DNA of 64,000 nt from an uncultured Veillonella sp. (lineage in GTDB: Bacteria; Bacillota; Negativicutes; Veillonellales; Veillonellaceae), in assembly GCA_900757715.1 (NCBI GenBank), contig CAAEOZ010000090.1:1-64000 (forward strand). Direction: 5' to 3'. The notes beneath the pieces were generated by a model that did no database searches, was not told the origin of the DNA, and was given only the letters and a program-made list of their open reading frames with translations. Each line of letters opens with the position of its first letter. Positions within the stretch are counted from its first letter, which is position 1. Positions 35,706 through 43,343 of this stretch are shown in pieces. The position numbers and the translations under genes were made by a program.

Positions 35706-36242
35706 ATGAAACCATTTGAAACGAAGGATTACAAAGCTTTTACCATATTCGAGGAGCGTTGGGCTCTTGTTACGGCCGGTACGCCTGATGATTTCAACAC
35801 TTGTACGGTTAGTTGGGGCAGTATGGGCAACGTGTGGGGCCCGAATGGCGGCGATATGTCTACGGTGACGGTGTACATTCATCCAGCCCGCTATACGCAG
35901 GAATTTATGGCAAAATACGATACCTTTACCGTTAGTTTCTTCCCTGAAAGCTATCGCAAGGCGCTTGGTTACTTAGGATCTCATTCTGGTCGAGACGAAG
36001 ATAAGGTAGCTAACTCTGGACTAACACCAGTTGCAGCAGGTGATGGCGTGACTTTCAAAGAAGCAGAGTTAACATTTGTATGTAAAAAGCTATATGAACA
36101 TCAATTTGACGAATCTCATTTAGCAGCCCATGTAAAGGAATATTATGCAGCGAATCCGTCCATGTATACCCAAGCTGGTAAGGATCGTTGGGAACCTCAT
36201 TATATGTACATCGGCGAAGTAGTTGATGCCATAGAGGGCTAG
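35706..36242 (+). CDS. Flavin reductase-like FMN-binding protein
   Basis: This is a 178-residue protein of the flavin reductase-like split-barrel family. ERWALVTAGTPDDFNTCTVSWG (in parts) gives the FMN phosphate-binding strand-turn, and SFFPESYRKALGYLGSHSGRDEDK the second conserved block. HYMYIGEVVD near the end is typical of the barrel-closing strand. Members reduce FMN or FAD with NAD(P)H or carry flavin in electron transfer. GGAGGT precedes the ATG. It starts 23 bases after the antisense promoter of cassette 3 and is probably transcribed on its own. Confidence 0.85.
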   Translation: MKPFETKDYKAFTIFEERWALVTAGTPDDFNTCTVSWGSMGNVWGPNGGDMSTVTVYIHPARYTQEFMAKYDTFTVSFFPESYRKALGYLGSHSGRDEDKVANSGLTPVAAGDGVTFKEAELTFVCKKLYEHQFDESHLAAHVKEYYAANPSMYTQAGKDRWEPHYMYIGEVVDAIEG

Positions 36243-36337
36243 TCTGTCCACATAACAAATGAAGACATACATACAATTCTTTGGGATACCGTGAATGCTG
36301 TATCTTAACTAAGTATATTTTAGTTTTCTAGTACTAA

Positions 36338-36376
36338 AAAAGTCGAGCTTCTATCGTTTAGTTGCTCGACTTTTGT
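36338..36376. terminator. Bidirectional terminator between convergent genes
   Basis: AAAAGTCGAGC pairs with GCTCGACTTTT, flanked by A- and T-rich runs. Confidence 0.8.
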
Positions 36377-36447
36377 TAGTTAATTTATATATTTGTATAA
36401 TATAATGCTTATGAAAGCTATTTTATAATGGTGTTGATATAGATCGT

Positions 36448-37782
36448 CTATGCTTCTGGAAATAGAACATGTTCTTGCATTTTAAAATTAGGATTATTGG
36501 TAGAATCAAAGAACTCAATCATATTCCGTAATTTTTGAACTTCCTCAGCACTTAAAAAACTTGGATAGAAGATAGTATAAGTAAAACTATATATGCCATC
36601 ATAGGAGTTAAAGTTTAGAATGTGATCATCCTTATTAGGTTCATAGCTGTGTATGGATAGACCAGGGATGTTATTGTTCCATACAACTGAGTAATTGATA
36701 TAGTCTGATGCTGATGGATGGTAACGGTAAATATCCCAGAACGTATTTAAATCAGTTTTAAAATTGTAATGACCATTTATAACAAGTTCACGGGCATATG
36801 GGTTTTTAGGAACATTGTCAGTAGAAATAAAGAATGTTATGTCTCCTTTTTTGTAGTATCTAATATCTTGGTGGTCGGTGCCCTTACTTTCACCTTCGTA
36901 TATGGCGTCTTTTGGTACGCGGTATTGTACACCGTTTAAGCTTTCTATGCGTGAATATTGATTTAATTCATTTAGGTTTTGTACAGAGGGAAGCACATAA
37001 TTAGCCAATAATTTATCTGTAGGAACCTTATTCAGAACGGGGTTGTTATCATAATAGACAAACCCTGCGTGATATAAGGGATGACGCATGTTATAGCCCT
37101 TAAATTTAAAATTTATTGTGTCGATGGTGAGCGTTGTTTTTTTACCGTTTTTAAGGTGTGGCATTTTCATGCTATCCCAAGTGCTGTAGGTAACAGTAGG
37201 ATATGAAAATACAGTGCCTTTTATATCAGAAATGTGTTTTGCTGGATTACGTTTTGCCATGTCCTGAAAGAAATCACGAACATTCTTGTCGGTTAGTTTT
37301 TCATAAGCTATTTTTGTGTTACGCCAGTCATAGTCTTTGTAATCAGCATAGTCAATTTCTAAATTGAGACTTCCGTTATCGGTTAATACTCGATAGTCCT
37401 CAATGGTTCGACTTGGATTTTTGTAACGTCTTATATTATAATCACTTTTTATGCCTGCAACGGGGAATGAAAGCCGAATTTGGTTGTATTGATCATGAAT
37501 GGAGATGACTGTATTATGGTAATGTTGACCGCGATATATAGAGGCTGCTTTAGCATACTTAATTTCGTTTTTACTAATACCGTTAGCCTTGTCAGTTGCT
37601 TTTAATGTTTCCACATAGTTTACTACATCCTTTTCAATATCAGGGTTTGTGGCTTGGTAGTTTACGTAGGCATCCTTTGGAATCTTCGAATCTGCACCAG
37701 GGATATTAACATCGATAGCTCCTACTGGTGATAATATAGTGCTTATCATGAAAGCACCCGCTAATAATGGTAGTTTTGTCAT
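36448..37782 (-). CDS. Exported protein, paralogue 3 of a three-member family
   Basis: This is a 444-residue protein on the opposite strand to its relatives. The signal peptide MTKLPLLAGAFMISTILSPV ends near GAIDV. The mature start IPGADSKIPKDAYVNYQ is a reduced form of the PGADASIPxNAYxNYR motif. YSVVWNNNIPGLSIHSYEPN and LRNMIEFFDS are the shared C-terminal motifs. The body is the most divergent of the three. GGGAG precedes the ATG. It lacks the 5' hairpin found at the other two members. Confidence 0.65.
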   Translation of the reverse strand: MTKLPLLAGAFMISTILSPVGAIDVNIPGADSKIPKDAYVNYQATNPDIEKDVVNYVETLKATDKANGISKNEIKYAKAASIYRGQHYHNTVISIHDQYNQIRLSFPVAGIKSDYNIRRYKNPSRTIEDYRVLTDNGSLNLEIDYADYKDYDWRNTKIAYEKLTDKNVRDFFQDMAKRNPAKHISDIKGTVFSYPTVTYSTWDSMKMPHLKNGKKTTLTIDTINFKFKGYNMRHPLYHAGFVYYDNNPVLNKVPTDKLLANYVLPSVQNLNELNQYSRIESLNGVQYRVPKDAIYEGESKGTDHQDIRYYKKGDITFFISTDNVPKNPYARELVINGHYNFKTDLNTFWDIYRYHPSASDYINYSVVWNNNIPGLSIHSYEPNKDDHILNFNSYDGIYSFTYTIFYPSFLSAEEVQKLRNMIEFFDSTNNPNFKMQEHVLFPEA

Positions 37783-38179
37783 AGTAGTATCTCCCGTTTA
37801 CACTCTCATATCTATTGGTATTGTAGTAATCCATAGGTTATGTTATTAAGTATAATTATATAACTGAATGACTATATTGATTCAAGTATTCATCAAAATA
37901 AGTCATAAATTTGATGAAAAATAAGTATACAAAAGCTAAGTGTAATGAATGGCTTATATAGGGAACTCTTTTATTGATAACTACTATAAATAGCATGAAT
38001 TGATAAAATTTTTATAAAATATAATCCCACAAAAACTGCAAAATCTGATATAATATTAGTATGAAAATCGACGTATGTAAGGACTAAAAAATGGTGTGTA
38101 TGAAGTGATTTTCTGGCCTAGAAAATCACTATATTCTTAGTATTCAGTCGATATAATCGGAATGTTGTATATATGAAAT
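37783..38179. other. Divergent A+T-rich intergenic region
   Basis: A TATAAT box at 38049-38054, a small hairpin GTGATTTTCT/GAAAATCAC (38105-38130) and a second TATAAT at 38149-38154 are visible. I see no open frame with a ribosome site. Confidence 0.4.
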
Positions 38180-38204
38180 GACTACGCAAATGCGTAGTTT
38201 TTAT
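38180..38204 (+). terminator. Terminator-like hairpin in leader of small membrane protein
   Basis: ACTACGC and GCGTAGT pair around AAAT and are followed by TTTTATTATT. It lies after a TATAAT and 28 bases before the next start, so it could attenuate that operon. Confidence 0.5.
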
Positions 38205-38231
38205 TATTTTTTGTTTGGTGTAGGTAGTCCC

Positions 38232-38675
38232 ATGAGTGTAGTAAAGCCCTTATTATGGCTATTAGAACCGTATATCGTATACAAGGCCTATTTGTGGGGC
38301 GTCCGTTTCATGGCACAGCCTTTTACATGGGAAGGCGAATTAGATTGGTTCGCTTTTATGCTAACCATACTGCTCGTCATTGATGTGGTGGCGTTGCCCT
38401 TGGTGATCTTCTATTGCCCTGGTTTGAATCCTGGGGTACGTGTTCCGGACTGGATTCGCCGTTTAGGAACACCTATTTATGCCGTCCATAATTGGCTTGA
38501 TGATAAGGTTGGTGGCGATACATCTACACCGGTTGTATGGCTCCGTAAAGCCTTGCATTCCTTACTTTTATTCATTTATTATCTAGTGCCATTTTACGTG
38601 GGTGGTCATCTCGTAATGGGGCTCGTAGTAGCGCTCATGTATGACGTCCTTGTATGGGCCCATGGAGGTGTATAA
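38232..38675 (+). CDS. Membrane protein of unknown function, operon with tag
   Basis: This is a 147-residue protein with about four spans (KPLLWLLEPYIVYKAYLWGV, FAFMLTILLVIDVVALPLVIF, SLLLFIYYLVPFYVGGHLVM and a C-terminal one). No domain recognised. An in-frame ATG 18 codons upstream (38178) falls inside a terminator-like hairpin, so I prefer this start although its ribosome site is weak. The stop TAA shares its last base with the ATG of tag, so the two are translationally coupled. Confidence 0.55.
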   Translation: MSVVKPLLWLLEPYIVYKAYLWGVRFMAQPFTWEGELDWFAFMLTILLVIDVVALPLVIFYCPGLNPGVRVPDWIRRLGTPIYAVHNWLDDKVGGDTSTPVVWLRKALHSLLLFIYYLVPFYVGGHLVMGLVVALMYDVLVWAHGGV

Positions 38676-39280
38676 TGAAAAAGATTACTTGTGAATGGCC
38701 GACGACGCCTTTATATCATGAGTACCACGATTATGAGTGGGGCCGACCAATTCATGATGATCAACTTCAATTTGAACACCTTTGTCTTGAAAATCTCCAA
38801 TGTGGACTTAGCTGGCTTACGATCTTAAATAAACGAGATATCATTCGAGCATGCTTTGATCATTTTGATATTGATACAGTTGCTGCTTATGGTGAAAGCG
38901 ACATCGAACGAATCATGCAGACGGAGGGGATGGTTAAGTATCGCCTTAAAATCGAAGCTATCATCAATAATGCTTCTGCCTTTAAACGTATTCAATCTGA
39001 ATTTGGTTCATTTTGTAACTATATTTGGGGATTTACAAATCATAAAACGATTATTTATGAAAATCATCCTGAAGGGCATTTCCCTACTAAAAATGGTCTA
39101 TCTACGCGGATTAGCAAAGACCTAAAGAAACGGGGATTTAAGTTTGTAGGGCCTGTAACAATTTATTCACACCTACAAGCTAGTGGTCTCATCAATGATC
39201 ACGGTAAAGACTGCCCTTGTTTTGAGGAGATTAATAAAACAGCAGATATCGTACGTTTACCTGTAGACGATGAAGCTTAA
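38675..39280 (+). CDS. tag: DNA-3-methyladenine glycosylase I
   Basis: This is a 201-residue Tag enzyme, which removes 3-methyladenine from alkylated DNA. Diagnostic segments are the N-terminal CEWPTTPLYHEYHDYEWGRP and FEHLCLENLQCGLSWLTIL. The zinc-binding pattern uses the N-terminal Cys-His and C-terminal His-Cys pairs (HLQASGLINDHGKDCPC). GFKFVGPVTIYSHLQA is also strongly conserved. GGAGG lies 6 bases before the ATG. It overlaps the upstream membrane protein gene by one base. Confidence 0.95.
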   Translation: MKKITCEWPTTPLYHEYHDYEWGRPIHDDQLQFEHLCLENLQCGLSWLTILNKRDIIRACFDHFDIDTVAAYGESDIERIMQTEGMVKYRLKIEAIINNASAFKRIQSEFGSFCNYIWGFTNHKTIIYENHPEGHFPTKNGLSTRISKDLKKRGFKFVGPVTIYSHLQASGLINDHGKDCPCFEEINKTADIVRLPVDDEA

Positions 39281-39379
39281 GGGAGATAAGCAGAGATTAG
39301 TTAACAATAGTTTTTGCGCATGATTGAGTTTACATAATTGAATTTGTTGTTATGTGGAATTGGGTGTACACTAAAATCG

Positions 39380-39521
39380 ATGAGGCGATAGCGACTCATC
39401 TCATGTTGGCCCGCTTTATATAAACACATATACTCTCTCTCTCCTAAGCGGGTCTATCATTAGTTCTCTCTCAACGCTATAAACTATACAGAGCCTCTAC
39501 CTTATTGGGTAGAGGCTTTTT
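39380..39521 (+). ncRNA. Candidate small RNA ending in a terminator
   Basis: This 140-base stretch has three hairpins and no coding frame: GATGAG...CTCATC (39380-39402), GGCCCGCTT...AAGCGGGTC (39409-39453, loop rich in CTCTCTCT) and a terminator GCCTCTACC/GGTAGAGGC plus T's (39493-39521). The gene upstream ends 100 bases earlier. A weak promoter (TACACT, 39370-39375) precedes it. It may be a small RNA or a long 3' UTR of tag. Confidence 0.4.
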
Positions 39522-39729
39522 GCTGTATATAATGTTATAAGAGGAGCAATACTGTATTAGGGAGCCATATAACAGCATTAAACAGGCTATATGTATGGTC
39601 TTAAAGAATCTTTAATTAATCCAATTTCATAGTATATATTTTATACCATATAAATTGATTTCTTTCGATGTAGTTGTTATACTGAAGTAAATTGATAGTG
39701 TTACTTTCACAATTAAAGAAGGGAAATAT

Positions 39730-40446
39730 ATGATTGGTTTGGGAACGGCCATTAACATTGGTCTCATTATAGCTGGTAGCCTATGTGGCCTCGCGTTTGG
39801 TCGCTTTATGAAAGAAAATTTAAAGCAGACGCTCATGATTGTGAGCGGTATTATCGTGCTCCTCCTCGGCATGAGCGGGGCCATGCGGTATATGCTCGTC
39901 ATTGTCAACGGATCTCTACAAACAACGGGGCCGCTATTGATGATTATTAGCATGGTCGTAGGCGCCGTGATTGGCGAAATTATCGATCTTAATCATTGGA
40001 TTACCGTATTTGGCGATTGGGTAAAAGCTCGCACTGGCAATGCTGGTGATCCAAAGTTTACACATGCTTTTATTACTGCATCTTTGACGTTTACTGTAGG
40101 TGCTATGGGGGTACTGGGCTCTATTCAAGACGGCCTTACTGGAAATTATCAAACGCTATTATTGAAAGGCATCCTCGATGGTATTATCGTTATGGTTATG
40201 GTATCTTCTATGGGAAAAGGGGCGCTGTTCTCCTTTATTCCTGTAGGTATTACGCAATGGCTCATCACGGCAATGGCACATATTGCAGCGCCTCTGATGA
40301 CACCTAGTGCCATCGATAACCTATCCTACGTCGGATCTATTCTGATTTTCTGCGTTGGTATCGACCTCATCTGGCCTGGTAAAGTACGTATTGCAAACCT
40401 TTTGCCAGCCATCTTCATGGCAATGGGGCTTACATTTTTGCTATAA
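39730..40446 (+). CDS. DUF554-family membrane protein
   Basis: This is a 238-residue protein with about seven spans. The DUF554 (YdfK-like) pattern is clear: GLGTAINIGLIIAGSLCGLAFG at the start, MVVGAVIGEIIDLNHWITVFGDWVK, TASLTFTVGAMGVLGSIQDGL and the end VGSILIFCVGIDLIWPGKVRIANLLPA. Its transport role is not established. AAGAAGGG precedes the start. Monocistronic between two terminators. Confidence 0.85.
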   Translation: MIGLGTAINIGLIIAGSLCGLAFGRFMKENLKQTLMIVSGIIVLLLGMSGAMRYMLVIVNGSLQTTGPLLMIISMVVGAVIGEIIDLNHWITVFGDWVKARTGNAGDPKFTHAFITASLTFTVGAMGVLGSIQDGLTGNYQTLLLKGILDGIIVMVMVSSMGKGALFSFIPVGITQWLITAMAHIAAPLMTPSAIDNLSYVGSILIFCVGIDLIWPGKVRIANLLPAIFMAMGLTFLL

Positions 40447-40757
40447 TTAGCATTACAATAATATATAGATTTTTATAAGAGACCTATATTCTCTGAACCT
40501 TTGATGTGTACTTTGTACATGATACGGTCGAGGATGTAGGTCTTTTTACTTTTCAAAATCAATTTAGTAGATGTGCGAATTAATGATAGTTTAAATTCAA
40601 TTATGACAATAAGGTAAATTTATTACATTCCGAAATAGGTGACCAATAGAGTCATCGCAAGTGTAGGATTTAAATGATGTTTTATAGAATTCTTTTACCA
40701 AAATTGTTTGTAGAATAATTTCAATTCTATGTATAGTTATTCTTCAAGTATATGTTA
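40447..40757. other. Gap between DUF554 gene and higBA
   Basis: It holds the terminator at 40480-40547 and then ~200 bases of A+T-rich sequence without features I can support. Confidence 0.45.
40480..40547 (+). terminator. Terminator after DUF554 gene
   Basis: AGACCTATA pairs with TGTAGGTCT (one wobble) at the base, with an inner TGTAC/GTACA hairpin, followed by TTTTT. Confidence 0.6.
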
Positions 40758-40786
40758 TTGAATTATACCTGTTTAACAGGTATAAT
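40758..40786 (+). promoter_or_regulatory. higBA promoter with palindromic operator
   Basis: TTGAAT (40758-40763), 17 bases and TATAAT (40781-40786) form the promoter. The 25-base palindrome ATTATACCTGTT-T-AACAGGTATAAT (40762-40786) covers the spacer and -10. This is the expected autoregulatory site for the HigA-HigB complex. Confidence 0.85.
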
Positions 40787-40801
40787 CAAAGGAGAGATTC
40801 T

Positions 40802-41086
40802 ATGATTATCGGATTTAAAGATAAGGAAACAGAAAAAGTTTACTATCAAAGCTTTTCCAAACGCTTTTCTCCGTTTATACAAAGGCTAGCTCTTCGTAAA
40901 TTACTATTGTTAGATAATGCTGAATCATTACAAGATTTACGTTGGCCACCAGGTAATCGCTTGGAGTTGTTGCAAGGAGATCGATTTGGACAGTATAGTT
41001 TGCGAATTAATAGTCAATATAGACTATGTTTTAAAGTGAAAGATATTAGTAGTTTTTATGATGTAGAAATTGTAGATTATCATTAA
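40802..41086 (+). CDS. higB: HigB-type toxin (RelE superfamily)
   Basis: This is a 94-residue toxin of the HigB group, ribosome-dependent mRNA endonucleases. RFSPFIQRLALRKLLLLDNAESLQDLRWPPGNRLELLQG and QYSLRINSQYRLCFK (in parts) are the family signature, with the C-terminal VEIVDYH usual for the last strand. Toxin first, antitoxin second is the normal HigBA order. GGAGAG precedes the ATG and a 16-base gap separates it from higA. A palindromic operator overlaps the promoter. Confidence 0.93.
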   Translation: MIIGFKDKETEKVYYQSFSKRFSPFIQRLALRKLLLLDNAESLQDLRWPPGNRLELLQGDRFGQYSLRINSQYRLCFKVKDISSFYDVEIVDYH

Positions 41087-41102
41087 TAGAGAGGAAATTA
41101 AT

Positions 41103-41423
41103 ATGGAAAAGTTTATTCCTACACCTACCATTAGTGAAATATTAAAGGAAGAGTTTATGGATCCATTAGGACTATCTGCATATCGATTAGCTAAGGATAT
41201 ACATGTGCCTGTTTCACGGATTCAAGAAATATTGAATGGTACACGGTCTATTTCAGCAGATACATCGTTGCGTTTAGCAAAATACTTTGGTGTTTCGGAA
41301 GGGTATTTCTTGCGTTTACAGATGGATGTTGATTTGCGTACCGCAAAACTTAGTGAGGGTATGGATGAAGTATTATCCTCTATTACACATTGTGCTTCAT
41401 TAGAACCCGTAGACTGTCAATAA
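41103..41423 (+). CDS. higA: HigA-type antitoxin (XRE helix-turn-helix)
   Basis: This is a 106-residue antitoxin. PTPTISEILKEEFMDPLGLSAYRLAKDIHVPVSRIQEILNG (in parts) is the HigA N-terminus with its HTH. RSISADTSLRLAKYFGVSEGYFLRLQMDVDLRTA follows, as in family members. It would neutralise HigB and repress the operon at the palindrome upstream. Length is typical. Confidence 0.93.
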   Translation: MEKFIPTPTISEILKEEFMDPLGLSAYRLAKDIHVPVSRIQEILNGTRSISADTSLRLAKYFGVSEGYFLRLQMDVDLRTAKLSEGMDEVLSSITHCASLEPVDCQ

Positions 41424-41509
41424 GAGATTGATAATTTTCGATGTATTTGGTAAAATTAACTTAAATAAGTAAGTTGTTACAACATTGAATATTGATATAA
41501 GGAGAACCT

Positions 41510-41863
41510 ATGTTATTCGTTGAATATCCTAAATGCACAACATGCAAAAAAGCAAAGAAATTCTTAGATGATCACAAAATTAAGTATACAGATCGTGACA
41601 TCAAGTCCGAAAATCCTACAGCAGAGGAAATCGCTGCTTGGTATCCACAATCTGGCAAGGATTTGAAAGCATTCTTTAATACTTCTGGTATGATTTACCG
41701 TGAACAACAATTAAAGGATAAATTGCCAAACCTTAGTGAAGAAGAAAAACTAGCTTTATTAGCATCTAATGGCATGCTTGTAAAACGTCCTATCTTGGTT
41801 CTTGAAGACAAAGTACTCGTTGGATTTAAAGAAGCAGAATGGATTGAGGCGTTGAAGCTCTAA
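41510..41863 (+). CDS. Spx/ArsC-family thioredoxin-fold protein
   Basis: This is a 117-residue protein with CTTC at residues 9-12 (YPKCTTCKKAKKFLD), then FNTSGMIYREQQLKDKLP and NGMLVKRPILVLEDKVLVGF. The cis-Pro-containing RPILV and the overall length fit the ArsC/Spx/YffB group. Members are arsenate reductases, Spx-like RNA polymerase effectors or glutathione-linked enzymes; this one is closest to the generic 'arsenate reductase family' type and a redox role is likely. Its last codons form the outer arm of palindromic element C. Confidence 0.82.
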   Translation: MLFVEYPKCTTCKKAKKFLDDHKIKYTDRDIKSENPTAEEIAAWYPQSGKDLKAFFNTSGMIYREQQLKDKLPNLSEEEKLALLASNGMLVKRPILVLEDKVLVGFKEAEWIEALKL

Positions 41864-41975
41864 TTTCATATTGTATTGGGTTGGAACGGACCTATCTCTA
41901 AAAGCCTCCATAGCGAGCTAAGTCATTTTTAGAGATAGGTCCGTTCCTTTTTTATACAATTTATGAAATTAGAGC
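41857..41975. repeat. Nested palindromic element C with conserved loop
   Basis: GCTCTAATTTCAT (41857-41869, including the stop codon of the upstream gene) pairs with ATGAAATTAGAGC (41963-41975). ATTGTAT pairs with ATACAAT (41954-41960). A 21-bp perfect inner stem (41883-41903 with 41927-41947) follows. The loop is GCCTCCATAGCGAGCTAAGTC plus one or two bases. T's after the inner stem make it a terminator. Confidence 0.88.
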
Positions 41976-42140
41976 AACAACCGGGGGCTATAGGGAGGCT
42001 AAGTCATTTTTAGAGATAGGGGCTTTTCCTTTTATATGAAATTAGTATCTTCAAATAGGACCTATTAAAATAACCTCCATAGCGAGCTAAGTCGTTTTTA
42101 GGGACCTGTTCTTTCTTGTTTTCAATAAAGAAATTAGAGC
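41976..42140. repeat. Two degenerate tandem copies of element C
   Basis: The loop motif recurs as GGGAGGCTAAGTCATTTTTAG at 41992-42012 and as CCTCCATAGCGAGCTAAGTCG at 42078-42098. Each is followed by a T-rich tail and another GAAATTAG (42039-42046, 42128-42135). In the first the left arm is shortened; in the second AGGACCT...AGGGACCT still pairs partly. Confidence 0.75.
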
Positions 42141-42445
42141 TCACGACTAGGATCTCTTTTACGGTTAAGATATTTTTCATTTATCAAAAATTTTGATTTG
42201 TATATAACTTATATATTTTGTATAATATTAACACAATAGATATACCCCTATGGGTAATATAAAATTTAGAATAGAAACAAAAGGTACTCCAGATCGGTAG
42301 TTGATTACTGTTAGGTTAATATTAGTACGATATTAACACAAGATTAGTGTCATATTGCATGGGTGTACCTTACTATTTAACAAATTGTTTTGTATTTTAT
42401 TTCCGGATTAAGTAAGGCCGGTATCTCATTTATAGAGAGGTCTAT
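42141..42445. other. A+T-rich gap before the ATPase membrane-core gene
   Basis: No frame with a ribosome site and no firm structure beyond possible -10 boxes near 42220-42226. AGAGAGG at 42435 serves the next gene. Confidence 0.4.
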
Positions 42446-43219
42446 ATGAAGTTTTTACAGTATTTATCAGCGCAGGTTTCTCTGCGTACGCAGGGGGCTA
42501 TTTTGGCACTCGGCTTGTTATTTATTATATTAGATGCGCTTACGGAGCCTATGAACCCAGCTATTGATTTGGCGTGGGTAACGGTCATCATTTGTGGCTT
42601 GCCATTGCTCATTAACAGCGTGCAAAGTATTTTGGATCATTTAGAGATTCATGCTAATTTTCTCATCGTGATAGCCATGGTGGCGCTTATTGCGATTGGA
42701 GATTATCATACGGCGGCTTATGTAGGACTCATCGTACATGGTGGTTTTTTCTTAGAGCAGCTTATTACGGGCGACGTACATTATACATTGGATGATGATA
42801 TGTTGCCGACCATGCCTACACAGCTTGTAGCCTTGCGTCAGGGCATCAACAATTATTCATCTGTTATTGTTGTGGCTGTCATGTTGCTTTCCATGGGTTC
42901 CTATGCATTGACGCAGAACTTTATGCATACCATTACATTGCTAGTTATCCTTTGCCCGTGCTCTTTGGAACTCGTTCTTGTGGCACTTATGATGGGTTCT
43001 CTCGTAGATGAAAACTCTCCAACAGCGGGGCTTTCAAAAGAGGCGAAACAATGTCATTTGGGCTTACTCATCGTGTCCATTTTGTTCCACGTTGCCATTA
43101 TCGGTGCTGGTGTGTTAGGATCTATCAATCCTGTAACGGCCGCTGCATTGCATGGCTTGGCGCGACTTGGTCTCGTGTATAATTTGAAAGTATTAAACGG
43201 CTCCTTGTGCATCGCATAA
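42446..43219 (+). CDS. P1B-type ATPase reduced to its membrane core
   Basis: This is a 257-residue protein in an unbroken frame with a good start. It reads like the membrane helices of a metal P-type ATPase: four spans up to GYHTAAYVGLIVHGGFFLEQL (as IGDYHTAAYVG...), then TM5-TM6 with LLVILCPCSLELVLVAL (normally [10 protein letters not shown]), then TM7-TM8 with GVLGSINPVTAAALHGLARLG. The actuator domain (~130 residues) is cut to a ~35-residue loop, and the phosphorylation/nucleotide domains (DKTGT, TGD, GDGVND) are absent, leaving ~20 residues. It cannot hydrolyse ATP. It is either a decayed gene kept open by chance or a repurposed membrane protein. Confidence 0.65.
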   Translation: MKFLQYLSAQVSLRTQGAILALGLLFIILDALTEPMNPAIDLAWVTVIICGLPLLINSVQSILDHLEIHANFLIVIAMVALIAIGDYHTAAYVGLIVHGGFFLEQLITGDVHYTLDDDMLPTMPTQLVALRQGINNYSSVIVVAVMLLSMGSYALTQNFMHTITLLVILCPCSLELVLVALMMGSLVDENSPTAGLSKEAKQCHLGLLIVSILFHVAIIGAGVLGSINPVTAAALHGLARLGLVYNLKVLNGSLCIA

Positions 43220-43225
43220 ATAATT

Positions 43226-43267
43226 AAACTCCCCTAGTAATCATAAGTATTACTAGGGGAGTTTTGT
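43226..43267. terminator. Bidirectional terminator between convergent genes
   Basis: AAACTCCCCTAGTAA pairs with TTACTAGGGGAGTTT around TCATAAGTA. Confidence 0.88.
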
Positions 43268-43286
43268 ATATACAACAGTGAGTTGT

Positions 43287-43343
43287 ACAGTACGTATTTA
43301 TACATTACGTATTATACAGTACGTATTATACAGTACATATTCT
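43287..43343. repeat. Four-copy 14-15-bp tandem repeat
   Basis: ACAGTACGTATTTAT, ACATTACGTATTAT, ACAGTACGTATTAT and ACAGTACATATTCT follow one another and run up to the stop codon of the MFS gene. Confidence 0.8.

Noticed and set aside
38178..38231. Upstream start giving a 165-residue membrane protein
   Set aside because: The first codons form a GCGTAGT terminator-like hairpin and no ribosome site precedes that ATG.
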